Notes: a model not told the origin generated them from the sequence alone. DNA of 64,000 nt from Linnemannia schmuckeri (GCA_029449235.1 JANATG010000010.1:1860001-1924000), one strand, 5' to 3'; numbered from the stretch's first letter, positions 37,333 to 49,975 are shown. Translations and numbers: made by a program.

Positions 37333-40300
37333 TTAAACCCTGCCAAAAAAGGTACGACGGCGCTCGGCGCGGACGTCACTGCGGGTACGTTGGATGATGG
37401 CGATATCGCGCTCGCAGTAGGCTTTGTTCTCAAAGTTGTAGTAGACATCTGTCAACGGCGTCCTGCACTCTGCGCACGAGAAGCAATTCGGGTGGTATCT
37501 CCATCCCTACAGATAGACATAAGACAACAAAAGCAAGGAAAGAGATGGTTAGAATTACAGAATTTGAGAATGAGATATAATAAAAACAGCAGAATATTTC
37601 GCTCAATGTACCTCAACGGTTTGGGCACAAGGCCCTTCGATGGGTTCGTTACAAGTCTTGCAAAGCGACTTATTCATCTTATGGTAATGGCGTCGACAAT
37701 ATGGAGCATCTCCAAAGACATAGAAGGACTTGTCGGGAAAAGGGCGTTGACAGGTATGGCATCCAAAACAGGCAGTATGCCATTTACCCTTCAATTTGCC
37801 GTCCTGCGCGCTGACGGCCTCCTTTTCGACAGGCTTGTTGCACCCGCGGCATTTGGGCAGGAAGAGGTCTGCAAAGTCGGCAAAGCAATAAACACGACCG
37901 TTCTTCTCGACATGGCCAGGTTGGCCGTTACCGTTAGAGGGTTGGACGATGGGTTTATGGCAGTGAGAACATTGCAGGTGGTGATCATGCCATGTCTGGC
38001 CCAAAGCATAAACGGTTGTCTCATCCGAGTGGATAGAACCATCGCACCCCGCACAGGTCGGGAGCCGCCGCCGCTGAATTCTCAGCTTCTCCTTCTCCTT
38101 CTCCCTCTCAACCATCCGGGAATAATCCTTGTCGCAGTAAGGGCGTCCTTCGAACTCATGCGCATGACGAGCAGAGTCTAGGACTTTCCTGCATCGAGTA
38201 CATTTGAAGCACTCGGCGTGGAAGTCGCCAACACGGTCCATCTTGATCGATTGGTCAGAGTCCAAGGGACGGATCTCGTATTGGCAGCCCTGGCAGGGGT
38301 GGCTTCCTCCGCCGATTCGGTCAGACCGAGAAGCAGTAGCAACAACGGTAGAAGATGTGGATGGATGTGCTGATCGGCTACGCGAGCTTAATGTTGTAGA
38401 GGATGACGAACGGGCCCTGTCGCGACCTCGAGTGTTCTCACGGTCACTATCGCTCCTCTCACGACGTGGGCGGGGACTACTACTACCGTTCTCTCGCACA
38501 GAAAGCACAGACCGCTCACTCCTCTCACGTTCCAGTCTCCGTTGCTGACTCCGCACAGAGGCAGTACTCGGACTATCCGATCTGGAGCCACCCATGATCA
38601 TACCAGTGTTGCCGCTGTTATTGTTGCTCGACGACAAGGTGGGCAGTTGAGGCGTGGGTGGTGCGGTGGCGGCATGCTCATCCATCAGCATAGGATTCCG
38701 ACCACCGCTCTCGGCAGCCAACGACCGAGAGCGCGAACGACGCGTCGAATCGCGAGTCGAGTTGCGTGACGATGGAGACGACGATTTTGGGAGGATGTCG
38801 ATTTGTTGAAGGAGATCTTCCATCAGAGCATCAAATTGGTCTGATCCTCCAGTAGCCTTACGGCTGCTAGGCTGAGCAATTGATGATCTTCTCCCTGAGA
38901 TATGTTTGAGAACGCATGAACAATAAGTTAGCATGGAAGTGGTAAAAAAAGTCTAATTTGGCAGCGTCAAAAATAAAAGCGAACCATTTCTACTAGCTTA
39001 CCACGAGTGGGGACAGGAGATGCAATCTCGGGAGGGGTAGGCGGACGGTACGTTGAGCCCTTGGTCGGCGCTGCAACAGCGGGTTTGTCGCTGTCGTCGC
39101 CCCTGAGAGAGACCGGAGGCGAAGGTGTTTTGTAGGCGGACGCAGCGTCCCGCAAACGGCGGGAACTTCCTTCGGATCGCGATGAGGACGGAGTCAATGG
39201 CAACTCCTTCTCTCGCTCGCGTACACGTTCACGCCCACGCTCACGCTCAGACCGTCCATATCGGTCGGTGCTGGTGGTGTTGCTCTCTAGGGTTCTCGAC
39301 CGAATTGGCTCAGAACGCAACGTGATCTCCGACTGCTCAGACTGCATCGTGTTCGATCTGTTTCTATTGGTTCTCCGCTCCGTTACAGTAGAAGCAGTGG
39401 AAGCGCTAGAACCAGAACGAACAGGCAGAGGGGCTGTAGGTGTCGAAATGTGATGACTGAACTGAGGTCCATAATCCGGGATGGGTGCCGACCGATTTGC
39501 TCTCTGCCTGATCCGGTCACGTTCACGATCCCGGCTGGCAGCATCTGAAGAGGTATAGGGCGACTGTCCACTGTTGTTACCGAGAGAACTCTTGCTCCGT
39601 TTGCTGTAGTCGTATCCTTGATTTCCCTGCCCTCCGAGCGCATGGACAGAGGCTATAGAAGGTGTACGTGCAGTAGACTTTTGAGGCACAGCTGGCTGAT
39701 TGTAATGTGAGGTCCTGGAAGTGAACGACGAGTTGGGCGACGAGTACGACAATGAGGAATTCGCAGGTTCGTTGGTGACGGCGGTGGGTGTCTTGGCGCG
39801 AGGCACGTAGGTCTGAACAACAGTCTGATTGCCTTGGAACTGTTGCCGTTGGGTATCTGAAGCTGTGGCTGCTGCAAAGGCTGCTGCAACAGCAAAACGA
39901 TCCTCTGTGGGCTTTGGCGCGAAATAATCATTCTGCTCTCTCTGGTAGTGGCTGGAACTTCTCGGCAGTTGCAGTTGCTGTTGGTGTTGTTGATTGGCTC
40001 CATAAGAAGCAAACGCCTGATCCTGACGATCCGAGTTGGATTGAGGAAGAGGAGCGGGCGGTGAAGAACCTTTGGTCATTTTCGCATACTTTTCCAGGAA
40101 GGGCAGCGAGGGGCGGGGAGAGGAACCGTTGGTGGGGCGCAAGGAGGACATTAATTCTCTGGAACTGGTATTGCTGGGCGACAGAGGACTAGTGTTGAAA
40201 TTCTTTGAATCGCTGGCGTTGCTGGGGATAGGGGGCGGCTTGTGGCCGGGTCTGTAGGCGCCTGCATTTTTGCCGACCGTAGGTGAAGAATCTATACCGC

Positions 40301-42060
40301 AATGCACACAATGGTTTGGATTTGGACGGTCAGGCTATTTAGCAAGGAGATAGCAGGTAGTTCTGATGCGAAATAAACGGGGCAAAACAAGACTAGTAAC
40401 AAGCAACACGGGTAATGTCAAAAGACAACGCGATGACGACGAAAAAAGAACGAGAGTTGAGGGGCTCATGAACTCACGACATTTTGTGCTCAGTCACTCC
40501 ATGCTTACCTTGGCGGTCTGTGAAATGACGCGTAAAATAATTTGTCGGTTTAGTTTATGGTCGAAACCCGGAGGTGGAGCCAAGTGAACACAAGAAAAAA
40601 TATGAAGGGGACGAAAGGAAGTGAATGCGACATGAAGGGGAAAAGGAGTCAAGACAGACAACAATGATCCGTAGCAGAGAGGGATGAACAAAAGTCCAAG
40701 AACGGGGTAGATGGTAAATCAATAAAAAAAATTGAGGATCGTCAATATGTTGTTGTTGTGGCGGTAAAAGGAAAATGGATCAGACCATTTATAGAGTGGG
40801 AGACATGTTCGCGTATGCAGGAGAAGGAGGAGGAAGGAGGAGGAAGGAAGGAGGAGGAAAGATGAATTCCACACGTGTGTAGAGCATGAAATAGATGAAC
40901 CATGCAGAACAGAGGGAATGGATGCAGCGCGAGGCGTGTGAATGAATTAAATGCACAAGAAGAGAGAGAGAGCAGAAGAAAAGGGTACACAAAGGACGAG
41001 AGCAAAGAGTAAAAAAAGGAAGAGAACGAGTAACAGGCGATGAAAGTATTGTTGGGGGTAAGGAAAGGAGATGGAGCAAACAAAGAAAATATGAGATTGT
41101 TAGTTGTCAATTAGCTATACAAGTCATTGTCGGGGAAAGGGAGAAGGAGAGGGATACTTTGAAGAGTGAAAAGTGAAGAGCAGTGATTGACGGGTGGGTG
41201 ACCCTTGCAAAAATGAAGATTAACCATGGACACATAATTCTCTGAGAATAGCAAACATTCCTTTTCCGCGGGTATACTTTTACGACTTCAGGCTGCAAGC
41301 ACGTTCACGCCCACTTCTAATTTAAGGTCCTCCATGGTTCTTTTTCACTAACATGCTCACTGAGTGGCAAATAGGTCTAGTGGAGTAGAATATGCTTGTC
41401 CTTAATGGATGCTCTATGGGTCCAGGCAGTCAGGTGTTCAAATCTCCGCCCTAGCCCATTGCGTGTGCAGTTGCTACACTTTTATTTCCAGGCGCAAAGT
41501 GTGTTGGTGGTGAGCATTGGTTGGTTGGCATTGGTTGGTTGTGGTTGAATTGGGTTCGTTGGCTGGACCGTGTCGACGCAACAGTGAATGCTCACGTTTT
41601 CGAATGCTTAGGTGTTCATCGTTCCTACCGTGTTTCTTCTCAATTGCTCACCAGTTGAATTGGTCACTGGTGTCGCCGTGTGGTTCACACTCCCCCTTCT
41701 CACAGAGACGCGCTCCATCCCACGTTGCATCGAAATAAGAAAAAAAGTGGTTCCTGAGAATTATTTTTGTCCACATTTTATCGCGCTAATGCAATATCTT
41801 CATCCATGTTTGTAGTCGCGTGTCCGTATTTGTATTTTGTATGAGACAAAACAATGAGGAATGGGTCCTGTCTGTATGAGACAAGGGCGCCAAAGTAATA
41901 ATAGCAGCAACTTACGTTTGATAGAAAGCGGCTGCACAGGCAGGGCAGGTGTGCCTCGACAAACATGTTCGCCCAGTTTACGGAATACGACATCATCTCC
42001 ACAGTCGGAGCATCGAATGACTGGAAGAATCTGAGAGAGGCGGGGATCCTTCACGCTCAT
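37333..42060 (-). CDS. Four-LIM-domain protein, paxillin-like
   Basis: Five proposed exons: 42060-41916, 40517-40509 (9 nt), 40291-39002, 38894-37612, 37506-37333. Introns are 1398, 217, 107 and 105 nt; all phases agree and the product is 966 residues. The N-terminus MSVKDPRLSQILPVI is followed by a small Cys/His cluster (Cys17, Cys20, His32, Cys34), a feature I associate with fungal LIM proteins. A long Ser/Arg/Pro/Gln-rich disordered region follows. Four LIM domains close the protein at about 682-738, 762-821, 830-884 and 893-950; each has the C-x2-C...H-x2-C/C-x2-C...C-x2-D/H pattern, and the last is split by an intron. LIM domains are double zinc fingers for protein binding; fungal relatives act at sites of polarised growth and septation. 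The microexon is uncertain: exon 1 can also join 40291 directly in phase, losing three residues. Confidence 0.88.
40518..41915 (-). other. Long first intron of the LIM-protein gene
   Basis: A 1.4-kb interval with a consensus donor (AAAC|GTAAGT) at 41915 and a CAG acceptor at 40518 preceded by a CTAAAC branch site about 30 nt upstream. It is about ten times longer than the other introns of the window. The middle is A/G-rich on the plus strand. Only short frames without domain character are present. Confidence 0.55.
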
Positions 42061-45000
42061 TTAGATGTCGTAGAAAGAGGAGTGGAATGAGATGTAGTGT
42101 GATGGGGTGGATGGGTTGGCGAATGAGTATGTGTCGTGAATGTAAGAACAAGAGGTAGGTCGAGAGGGTGGGCGCGGTGAAGGAGGTGTGGGTCGTGTCA
42201 AGGAGGGAAGCTTGGAAAGAGAGAAGGTCGTTAAAGAGGTATTGTCGCCGAAGGGTATAAAAGAAGCTTCTTTGGGTGTGTCTATGTGCAAATGAAATGG
42301 CGATGAAGGAGGACGTACAAAAGAAAGAAAAAAGAGAAGGAAAAGGCGTGAGGAAACGAGAGGAAAGAAGGGGAGAAAGAAAGAAGACGTATGGATGTGA
42401 TTGTCGTGAAAAAGAGAGTTACAAAGGAATACTGTCGGGCGTGTCGCAAAAAGGGATAAGGAGGGCAGACGAACACGAAATAAAATGAGAAAGGGAATCT
42501 GAAAATTGAGACACCGTGGAACGAGGGTGAAGGAGAGGGTGAAGAGGCATAAGAAGAGTAGAGGAAGAAAGTAGAAGGAGAGCAGGAGAGGGAAGAGAAG
42601 AAGAAGAGAGAAAAGGCATGTGTGTATTATTGTGAAGATTAAAGCGAGGAGAGGCGACAATGGATGAAGTGGACAGAGAGTGTGAACGGACAAAGAACCA
42701 AGTCAGGATGTACAGTATATGGAGAAGTCTAGTGGACAATAGACAATGAACAATGGTTCGATGATGTCTCAATGGCTTACACATACATAATGCACCCCCC
42801 CCCCCCCCCCTTTTTTTTTTTTTCACTCACCCGACAAAGAAAGAGTTATCCCTAATGGCCACACATTAATACTCTTCACAACACATGTACGCACAACAAA
42901 CATCGCTCAATGACAAGAAGGCTGAACTCAAATAGAGACAGAAGAACATAGGTGGTGAACCATCAACCACCCTTACTTCATTGAATTCAATAAAGCATCT
43001 ACTCAATACAGGTGAGCCCCTCTCTTTCACCGTTGCTTCCATCTGTCTCTCTCTCTCTCAACCTACTCTGCTCTCATACAAACATACACCACGACCATCC
43101 TTCCTTTCGTTCCTTCCACCCTTCGTTGTCCTCCCTTTCTCGGGCAGACCTCAGACGGTCAGGGCTGGATGATTTCAAAATGATAAGTGACAGGCACCCA
43201 AGCGTCCAACCATGTCAACAAATGCCCGCCTCTCCCTTCTTCGTCTTCCAAGGCATGAGAGCCCTCCTTGTGAATTTTGTATTTTGTGTTTATGTCTTAT
43301 TGGCAAGCCTGCGTAAACTTTGTCTTTAAGACGAATTACTAAAGCCTTACATGTGTCTCTATGTCAATGAGGGGGGAAGGGTCCTCTTAGGCTGGAGTGG
43401 AGTGGAAGGATAAAAAACTTGTCTTCCCTTCACCATTTTTTGGTTCTGTAGGCGCTCTCAGTATGCACTTTCTCTGTGCGGCTGTATTCGATATCTCTGC
43501 AAGGGTACCTCTACAGAAGACTAGCTGTCCGCAAAAACTCTTATGAATGGCATATCATATTACAAGCATGTGGCAACCAGACCCATTACACTTTGAAAAG
43601 GGTTTAGTCTCTACTTAACGCCTCAGGGGAATTGGGGGTCAAAGATGATAGAAATTAAAAAAGGACGTCTGTAAGAACGCGGCGCCGACCACGCAAAGAG
43701 TCGTTGCACCTGGTCTCTGTCCCGAGTGCGAGCAGGGAAGCAAGGAGATCATTTACTATCGTCATCCTAGCAACACCTAGGATACATGCCTTACTGCACG
43801 ATGATGAAACAGATAGAGCGCCATATCCTTACCCCCTCCCTTTTTTGGACTCGGCGCATCTGGGAGCGCATACGTACTTCGATATGGTACTGGCTCTATG
43901 CCATCCCTGAACCACATCCATCGAAACCACTTTGCGTCGCTTTTCAACAGCTACACAGGCAGATCGTAAGACCGCATATCCTTCCCCACAATTGAAAGTA
44001 GTGGTAAAAGAGGAAAGAGAAAGAAGGGATGTGGGGCAGGCAGTAGCAATGCTGAAAAGTGAGAGTTGGATGAGCAGAAGGAGAGAGGAAAAGGTCAAAG
44101 TAAAAATACACAGGCGTATTCATTTCGTGCAACAATGTTCATTAACAACCATGTACATTACACAACAAACCAACAAACAACTACTCTTGCCTCCTATGTT
44201 GTGGTTTCCACAAAAAAGCTCTCTTGTTTAACTCTCCTATCTTCCCTCTCTCTTCCTCCTCTTCCTATGGTGAAGAAGAGAGGAAAGAAGTAAACATAAA
44301 CAAAAAGGAATAGCAATAACCAACGGCAAAGTGACAAACAAAGAAGTAGGTAATGGATATGAAATATGAATGGTCGAGACTGCATGGGTGAGGATGTGCA
44401 ATTTAGGAGTATGAGAGTAGTGACCCTATGCATTTACACCCTCCCACAACACCCAACTGCTCACCGCTGGCACCCCTCTCTTTATTGTTATTGCTATGAT
44501 GTTGATCGTTGACAGAGGGGCCATTAGTAATCCTCCGGATGGTCGACATGTGTCGTCTCCTCCTTCACGAATCACAGGCACACGCAAAAGCACTTACCAA
44601 GTGGATGTGTTTACGGTTGGCTTGTGGAGCAAACCTGTTGACTGTCAGGCAAAAAAAAAAAAAAAAAAAAGTTCAGCGCTCACCTTTTTCTCCTTTCTCC
44701 TCTTTTTTTCGATGCTCATCGACATGCGCGGTTGGTCGAATCGTCGGTGGTATGGGCGTTCACCTAAACAAGGTTCAGACAAGGCAAAAAGAAAAAAAAA
44801 AAACGGTGCACAAGCCGAATTAAAAGAAGCATCCATTTCAGCCTGCATCTTACTTTTTCTTTTCTAACGCCATTGTGGGAATCGGAAGCGGAGGAAGGCG
44901 CTGACTTGACCGACAGGGTGTATGATTGGAATGTTCCTTTTCCGTTCTTTCTTCTTTTCTTTGGTAGCATTTAATGCCCTCTTTAACAAGGAGGCAGTGC

Positions 45001-45338
45001 ATTTTGTGCCGTGACGAAAAAAGTCGAGGACAATAAGTTACAAAATGTTTGCCACCAATTCTTTATCCATTCATTGGTGCCATTCAAAATCGTGCACTGG
45101 TGAGCTAATTTTTTCTAGGCTATCATTGCTGCCTGTTGTCGTTGCCACTGCTACCACTGGTTTTCACTGTCATGGTGTTGTTGCTACTGCAAGTGGTTTT
45201 CGTTCCGGTTCCCGCTCGTTGTTATATGTTGCTGGCGCTGCTCGTTGCTGTTTTTTTGTATCACTGCGAGTATTACTTGTCGATGGTGAAGAGCGATGGG
45301 GTTTATAGTTGGAAGGGACATGCTCCACTTGTGCCAGC
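42061..45338. other. Upstream region of the LIM gene and gap before the F-box array
   Basis: 42061-42830 is A/G-rich on the plus strand, that is, a pyrimidine-rich leader for the minus LIM gene. A C16-T13 block sits at 42795-42823. From 42830 to 45100 there are only scattered short frames, homopolymers and no recognised gene. 45120-45260 is a degenerate GTT/GCT-rich stretch beside the F-box pseudogene. Confidence 0.5.
42795..42823. repeat. C16 followed by T13
   Basis: Sixteen consecutive C then thirteen T on the plus strand, within the upstream region of the LIM-protein gene. Confidence 0.95.
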
Positions 45339-47284
45339 TCACAACAGATCCTTGACACAAAACACCCCTACCTCTCCCGGCTTCTCCCTCACCGACCAGC
45401 GCTCCCACATCCAGTCCCGCTCCTTTCGTCCAAACTTGCCATCACCAAAATTGATCGCGATCTTTCTCAAACGCTTCAATCCACCGAGCTCAGAAAGACC
45501 AGATTCCAGGCTAAAGTCGAGAGTCCTCCCGCCAACACAGACGAGTTGATAATCAAAACTGGCGTCAAAGACTTGGCAGCGAAAATCGATTTCCTCCAAT
45601 TGAATTGACTGTGCCTGTCGGGGAAAGACCTTGCGCTGACATTTTGATGACATGGGTTGAGAGTTGCTGAGTTTCCGTAACTCGTTGTCGATGTCGTAAC
45701 ATCGCCGTTCATAACTCTCCCTCTCTTCGCCTTCCTCAGTTTCCTCTCCACTTTTTCCAGCATTCATTTCTGCTTCCCCTTGAATCGAGGCACATCCTTG
45801 ATGATGGTATCTAACTCCCTGAGACCGAGGCAAGACCAAACCGGCGACCGAAGAACATCAAGTGCTTTGACCAAGTGACCACGCCCCACGCACATTCTCA
45901 GATGCGGGCAGTTGACAAGGAGGCGAATCAAGTCAATGGAACACGACATCTGGATATGGAATCTCGTGTACTGGAGACTACGACAGTTGTCTACGAGCAA
46001 TCTCACCAAGTAACGATCGACAACCGGGAGTTCGATCCAAGTCAAGAATGGTTATCGGTTAATAATTACGTCGAGACGCAGAGCTCCATAACGTGTCTCT
46101 GGAGTTGTCACCAAAGCCCTGAATTGATACGCAGGCTTATTATTCACAAATGGCTCGCCATCATCAATAATAGGATCACTCAGCCTCGTGTCAGGAAGAC
46201 ACTCGAATCGCTCCAGGGCAGGGAAATTCCTCAAGTCTCAAATAGCATTGTCCTGTTCAAGATAGAATTTCTCTATCCTGCAGCATTGTAATTCCGTGAA
46301 ATCTGATTCTGGCTTTCACAATGAGGTCCCAGTTTGCAGTCGACAGAGTCTTGATCGAAAAGTCGTCTATCGCTTCCCATTCTGCAGAACCAACAGAATT
46401 TGCCCCAGAGGGTCCTCTAATCGAAAGGTGCTGCAACGCCGGAAAGACTTGAACAACCCACTGGAGCTGCTTGGGATTGATGGCCAGCGTGAAAGTAAGG
46501 GACTTCAATGACAGATGGTGGGTTGAAGAAAGCGACTCGGGTCGGTGAGTACCGTTTCCGAATGGACAAAGGATGTGACCTTGGGAAAGTGTTTGGAGAG
46601 ATTGGCGAGGAGAAAGTTGTCCGTACTCTGGCCAATGTCGATGTGTCAAAGTTCCGGAAGGTCCAATAGGGTGCTGAAAAGAGACGACTTGCTTGCCGGG
46701 GTCAAGTCAATCATCGGATGGGCTTGAATCGAGAGCGGGAATAGATGGGTGTACATCTCATGTCGAAATATGGGATGTTGCAAGTTCTTATTGAGAAGGA
46801 CCATACGCCAGCACGCGCGTGTCATCATCAGATATGGAGAGGAACCATCTGTTAGTCTGATGTTAAAAATTGAGTCCGGTATACCGTCAGAGTCGATCGT
46901 GATGTGATCTCTGGTATCCAAATCAGGCATGCGGAGTGATAGCTGATACTTGAGCGTTTCGGGAATAATAACTTGATGAGGATCGAATTCCGGATAGTTT
47001 AAGCCAACTGGATACTGCTGGTTCTGGGTGTCAGTGACGAGAGGCCATGCACATGAGGAACCGTCCGTCCCAAAGCAGCCAGTCACCGCTAGTGTCAAGA
47101 ACTCGAATATGTTGACCGTACTTGTGGGTTAAATTGCCGAGGAATGCCTGCTCGGGCTTGGCTGCAGCGCATGATGTTTGTTTATGAGACGAGACCAGGA
47201 CTGCTCAGAGACCTTGACGGTGTGCCAAGGTAAGGCATGAAGACTTGGTTCTATTGGCGAGAGACTGAAACACAGGCCGGACAT
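45339..47284 (-). pseudogene. F-box/LRR-like pseudogene 1 of the array
   Basis: Four frame-shifted pieces on the minus strand (about 47284-47129, 47098-46646, 46649-46257 and 46045-45339) align in order with the intact neighbour at 47825-49975. Shared blocks are WHTVKVSEQ...WSRL near the start, CVGRGH...ALDVLRSP in the middle and the closing CQRKVF, LEEIDF, WMWERWSVREK blocks. The first about 35 residues that would form the F-box helices are missing or replaced (the piece begins MSGLCFSLSPIE). At least three frame changes and stops separate the pieces, so no full-length product is possible. The stop at 45339-45341 and the flanking sequence resemble those of the intact copy, consistent with tandem duplication and later decay. 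Confidence 0.85.
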
Positions 47285-47824
47285 GACTGATGAAGGAATG
47301 AAAAAAAGAGAGTGCAACAACGGGTCGGAAAAAAGTAAAGGTGCACGGCGAGGGTAAACTGAGGATGAAGCGAGTGTGTGAAAGACGTGGTCATGAAAAG
47401 ACAGAAAAAGAGAAGGAAGTCTTTGCTGCGAGAAAGAAAAAAAAAAAGTGACTAGGGACAAGGGTCACACGGTGATAGAAGAAGAGTATGTGAAATTGAT
47501 ACATTGCAAGAAGCTCTTTCTTGATCATAGCATCATTTGTTTAAATGCATCACCAACTAGGGTATACTACTAGGACTGTGGAGAGCCAAAGATCGCACTG
47601 GATCCAGCAACAGCCTGCGCCACCAATTTCACATTGTCGTTCAGCATGGTGTATCTTATTATTATTGTTGGCTGTTGTTACTGATTATTGTCGTTACTGG
47701 TTCTTGTTGCTACTGTGATTGTTCACCCTGTTACTGTTGTTTTGCCGAGGCTTGTGAGAGAGACCGAGATATCTTTGGAGAACATGAGCTCTCACAGAAA
47801 AGAGTCAATTCGACATGTGTCAGC
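47285..47824. other. Spacer between F-box copies 1 and 2
   Basis: The left half is A/G-rich, the leader of pseudogene 1 on the minus strand. 47640-47750 is a TTR/GTT-rich stretch resembling 45120-45260 downstream of copy 1, so the duplicated unit probably includes this 3' flank. No coding region. Confidence 0.5.
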
Positions 47825-49975
47825 TCACAAGAGACCCTCAACACAAAAGACTCCTTCCTCCCCCACCTTTTCCCTCATTGACCATCGCTCCCACACCCAC
47901 TCCCTCTCTCTCTGTCCAAACTTATCACCGCCATCACCACCAATCGCAAACATCCTCAAGTGATCCAAAACACCGAGCTGCTCGAGCCCTGCTTCCAGAG
48001 TAAACTCGAGAGAGTCCCAGTATTGCTCACATACATCCGTGCTGGTCTCGTCCTCATTCATCCCTTCCTCCCCCACATCCTCCTCCTCCTCTTCCCACAC
48101 TCGCTCATCCGCCTCCTCTGCCCCCTCCGAAGGGCGGTAACGGAAATCGATTTCCTCCAGTTGGGTGAGTCGAGCGAGTTTGGAGAAGACCTTCCTCTGG
48201 CATAGCTGTGATTTTTGTTGAGGTTCCATCGCAGAATGCTGCTGCTGTTCAGGAATATCTAAGTCCATGTCGTGCACTACTCCATGTTGTCCTCTCACTC
48301 TCCTCATCCTCTTTCGCGCCTTCTCCAACAATCGTACCTCCTCACCCTTCCTTCTCGGCACGTCAACAATCGTGATATCCAGCTTCTGGAGATCTAGACA
48401 CGTCCAATGCGGAGAGCGGAGAATGTCAGTCGCAAAGACAACATGACCCCGTCCGGTACACTCCTTCAGTCTTGGACAGTGGACAAGCAGCGTATTCAAC
48501 TCTAACGAACAGGGCTCGTCAGTGTTGAAGTGCACAAACTCGAGTGCCTGACAGCTGTAGGCGAGCGCTCGAACGACAGCGGGGTGGATATCTTGGAGGG
48601 TGACCCGCCTCAAGAAGGGCGATTGACTCGTTAGCTGCTCGATGGCATCCAGAGATAGACGAGCTTCGTATCCTAGAGCCAGAGTTTCGAATCTGTAGAC
48701 CGAGTCTCGACCATCCACAAACCCACCACCCATACCACCACAGCCGCCAATGCTACCACCAACGAGGGGATCGGAAAACACCGCGTCGCGTGCAAACTCG
48801 AACTGTTCCAGACAAGGAAAGAACCTCAAGATCCGGAACAAGTCACCAAACATCTCATACTCCTCCCCTGTCCTCTTCAACTCCTTAACCCCGCGGAAAG
48901 TGATCCTGGCCTTTTCGAACACCGAGAGGTCAGCCTCCATGGTCGTATACGCGAAATCCGAGACCGACAGCGTCATGATCGAGCCGTTGTCAACGTCGTC
49001 CCATCCTAGAGAGCCAAGCAGAGCGCCGCTGAAGTATCCAGGAACCGAGAGGTGCTGCAGTCCAGGAAAAGCTGTGATGATCCATCGGAGCTGTTCAGCC
49101 TCGATGCTCAAGAAATCTGACATCTTGAAACTGAGAGACTGCAGAGACGAGTGACGGCCTGGAAAGCGAGGAAGAACACTTGGATCAAACGCCATGGTCC
49201 CCAAGTGAACAAACGACGTGACCCTAGGGAAATGTTCCGCAAGACTGGCGAGGAGGAAATCATCCGCATTCTGTCCAATCTCGATATGCTGCAAATCCGG
49301 TAGGCGCGACAAGAGATTGATCAAGAATGATTTTCCAGCAGGCGTCAATTGGTAGACATGATCTCCGTCTTCTTGAACCTTGAGCGGAACATCACCGAGT
49401 CCTTGATGTTGCTGCTGGAAGGCAATATGTTGAAGGTCCCTGTTGTAGAGGATCATATGCCAGCACGCGAGGGTCATTTTGAAATCGGGTGAGGAGTAGT
49501 CTTTGGGCTGAATATCAAAGATCCAATACGGTACCATCTCGGAGCTCTCGATCTGACATCCTTCAAAGACCAGATCAGATCGCGCGAGCGAAGGAGAGGG
49601 ACGACTAAACGTCAAGGACAAGAGTCCGTTCACACGACCAATCATCGCACCCCAGAGCAACCAGGCGGTGTCCATTTCCAGGACACGAATGTATCGTCCG
49701 TACTTCTTGATCAAGCAACTGAGGAGTTGTTGTTGTTGCTGACTCGGTAGGCTTGGGTGGGACGAGGAGGAAGGATGGACAGAGAAGAGACGAGACCAGG
49801 GCTGTTCAGAGACCTTGACGGTGTGCCATAAATAGGGCGCAAAGAATTGGTTCCATTGGCGGCAGACGGAGACACAGGCGAGGCAGGACTCGGCATCGAG
49901 AAAGGAGGCAATGTGGGCCAGGAGTTCTGGAGGGAGGTACATGGTGTCTGTGATGACAGGTGTAGTGGAGCACAT
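47825..49975 (-). CDS. F-box protein with leucine-rich-repeat-like body (copy 2)
   Basis: A single-exon frame of 716 residues from ATG 49975; the open frame begins slightly earlier without ATG, and MYLPPELL is a second candidate start. Residues about 12-50 are an F-box (LPPELLAHIASFLDAES, then VCRQW and LWHTV), the Skp1-binding motif of SCF ubiquitin ligases. The rest is made of irregular Leu-rich repeats, with recurrent blocks such as LPDLQHIEIGQNADDFLL and AFPGLQHLSV, a Gly-rich insert (GGSIGGCGGMGGG), and the family block CTGRGHVVFATDIL...WTCLDLQKLDI...DVPR. The C-terminus (CQRKVF...WERWSMREK) matches pseudogene 1. The leucine-rich part would select ubiquitination targets; the target is unknown. 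The upstream sequence is A/G-rich with an A28 run at 50111-50138, that is, pyrimidine-rich on the coding strand. Confidence 0.9.
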   Translation of the reverse strand: MCSTTPVITDTMYLPPELLAHIASFLDAESCLACVSVCRQWNQFFAPYLWHTVKVSEQPWSRLFSVHPSSSSHPSLPSQQQQQLLSCLIKKYGRYIRVLEMDTAWLLWGAMIGRVNGLLSLTFSRPSPSLARSDLVFEGCQIESSEMVPYWIFDIQPKDYSSPDFKMTLACWHMILYNRDLQHIAFQQQHQGLGDVPLKVQEDGDHVYQLTPAGKSFLINLLSRLPDLQHIEIGQNADDFLLASLAEHFPRVTSFVHLGTMAFDPSVLPRFPGRHSSLQSLSFKMSDFLSIEAEQLRWIITAFPGLQHLSVPGYFSGALLGSLGWDDVDNGSIMTLSVSDFAYTTMEADLSVFEKARITFRGVKELKRTGEEYEMFGDLFRILRFFPCLEQFEFARDAVFSDPLVGGSIGGCGGMGGGFVDGRDSVYRFETLALGYEARLSLDAIEQLTSQSPFLRRVTLQDIHPAVVRALAYSCQALEFVHFNTDEPCSLELNTLLVHCPRLKECTGRGHVVFATDILRSPHWTCLDLQKLDITIVDVPRRKGEEVRLLEKARKRMRRVRGQHGVVHDMDLDIPEQQQHSAMEPQQKSQLCQRKVFSKLARLTQLEEIDFRYRPSEGAEEADERVWEEEEEDVGEEGMNEDETSTDVCEQYWDSLEFTLEAGLEQLGVLDHLRMFAIGGDGGDKFGQREREWVWERWSMREKVGEEGVFCVEGLL

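Noticed and set aside
37279..38181. 300-codon plus-strand open frame
   Set aside because: It is the antisense of the LIM-domain exons and has no domain character of its own.
40292..40334. Upstream extension of the main LIM-gene exon reading HCVHCG, which looks like a zinc cluster
   Set aside because: The acceptor that would include it (AATAG at 40335) needs phase 0, but exon 1 and the 9-nt exon deliver phase 1, giving an immediate stop. The TATAG acceptor at 40292 fits the phase.
41374..41458. tRNA-like segment with partial acceptor-stem pairing and a TTCAAAT loop
   Set aside because: T-stem and anticodon stem do not pair properly and no 7-base anticodon loop can be formed; at best a degraded tRNA fragment.
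42061..42693. 210-codon minus-strand frame upstream of the LIM gene
   Set aside because: Translated pyrimidine-rich leader (Ser/Leu/Phe/Pro bias); no domain.
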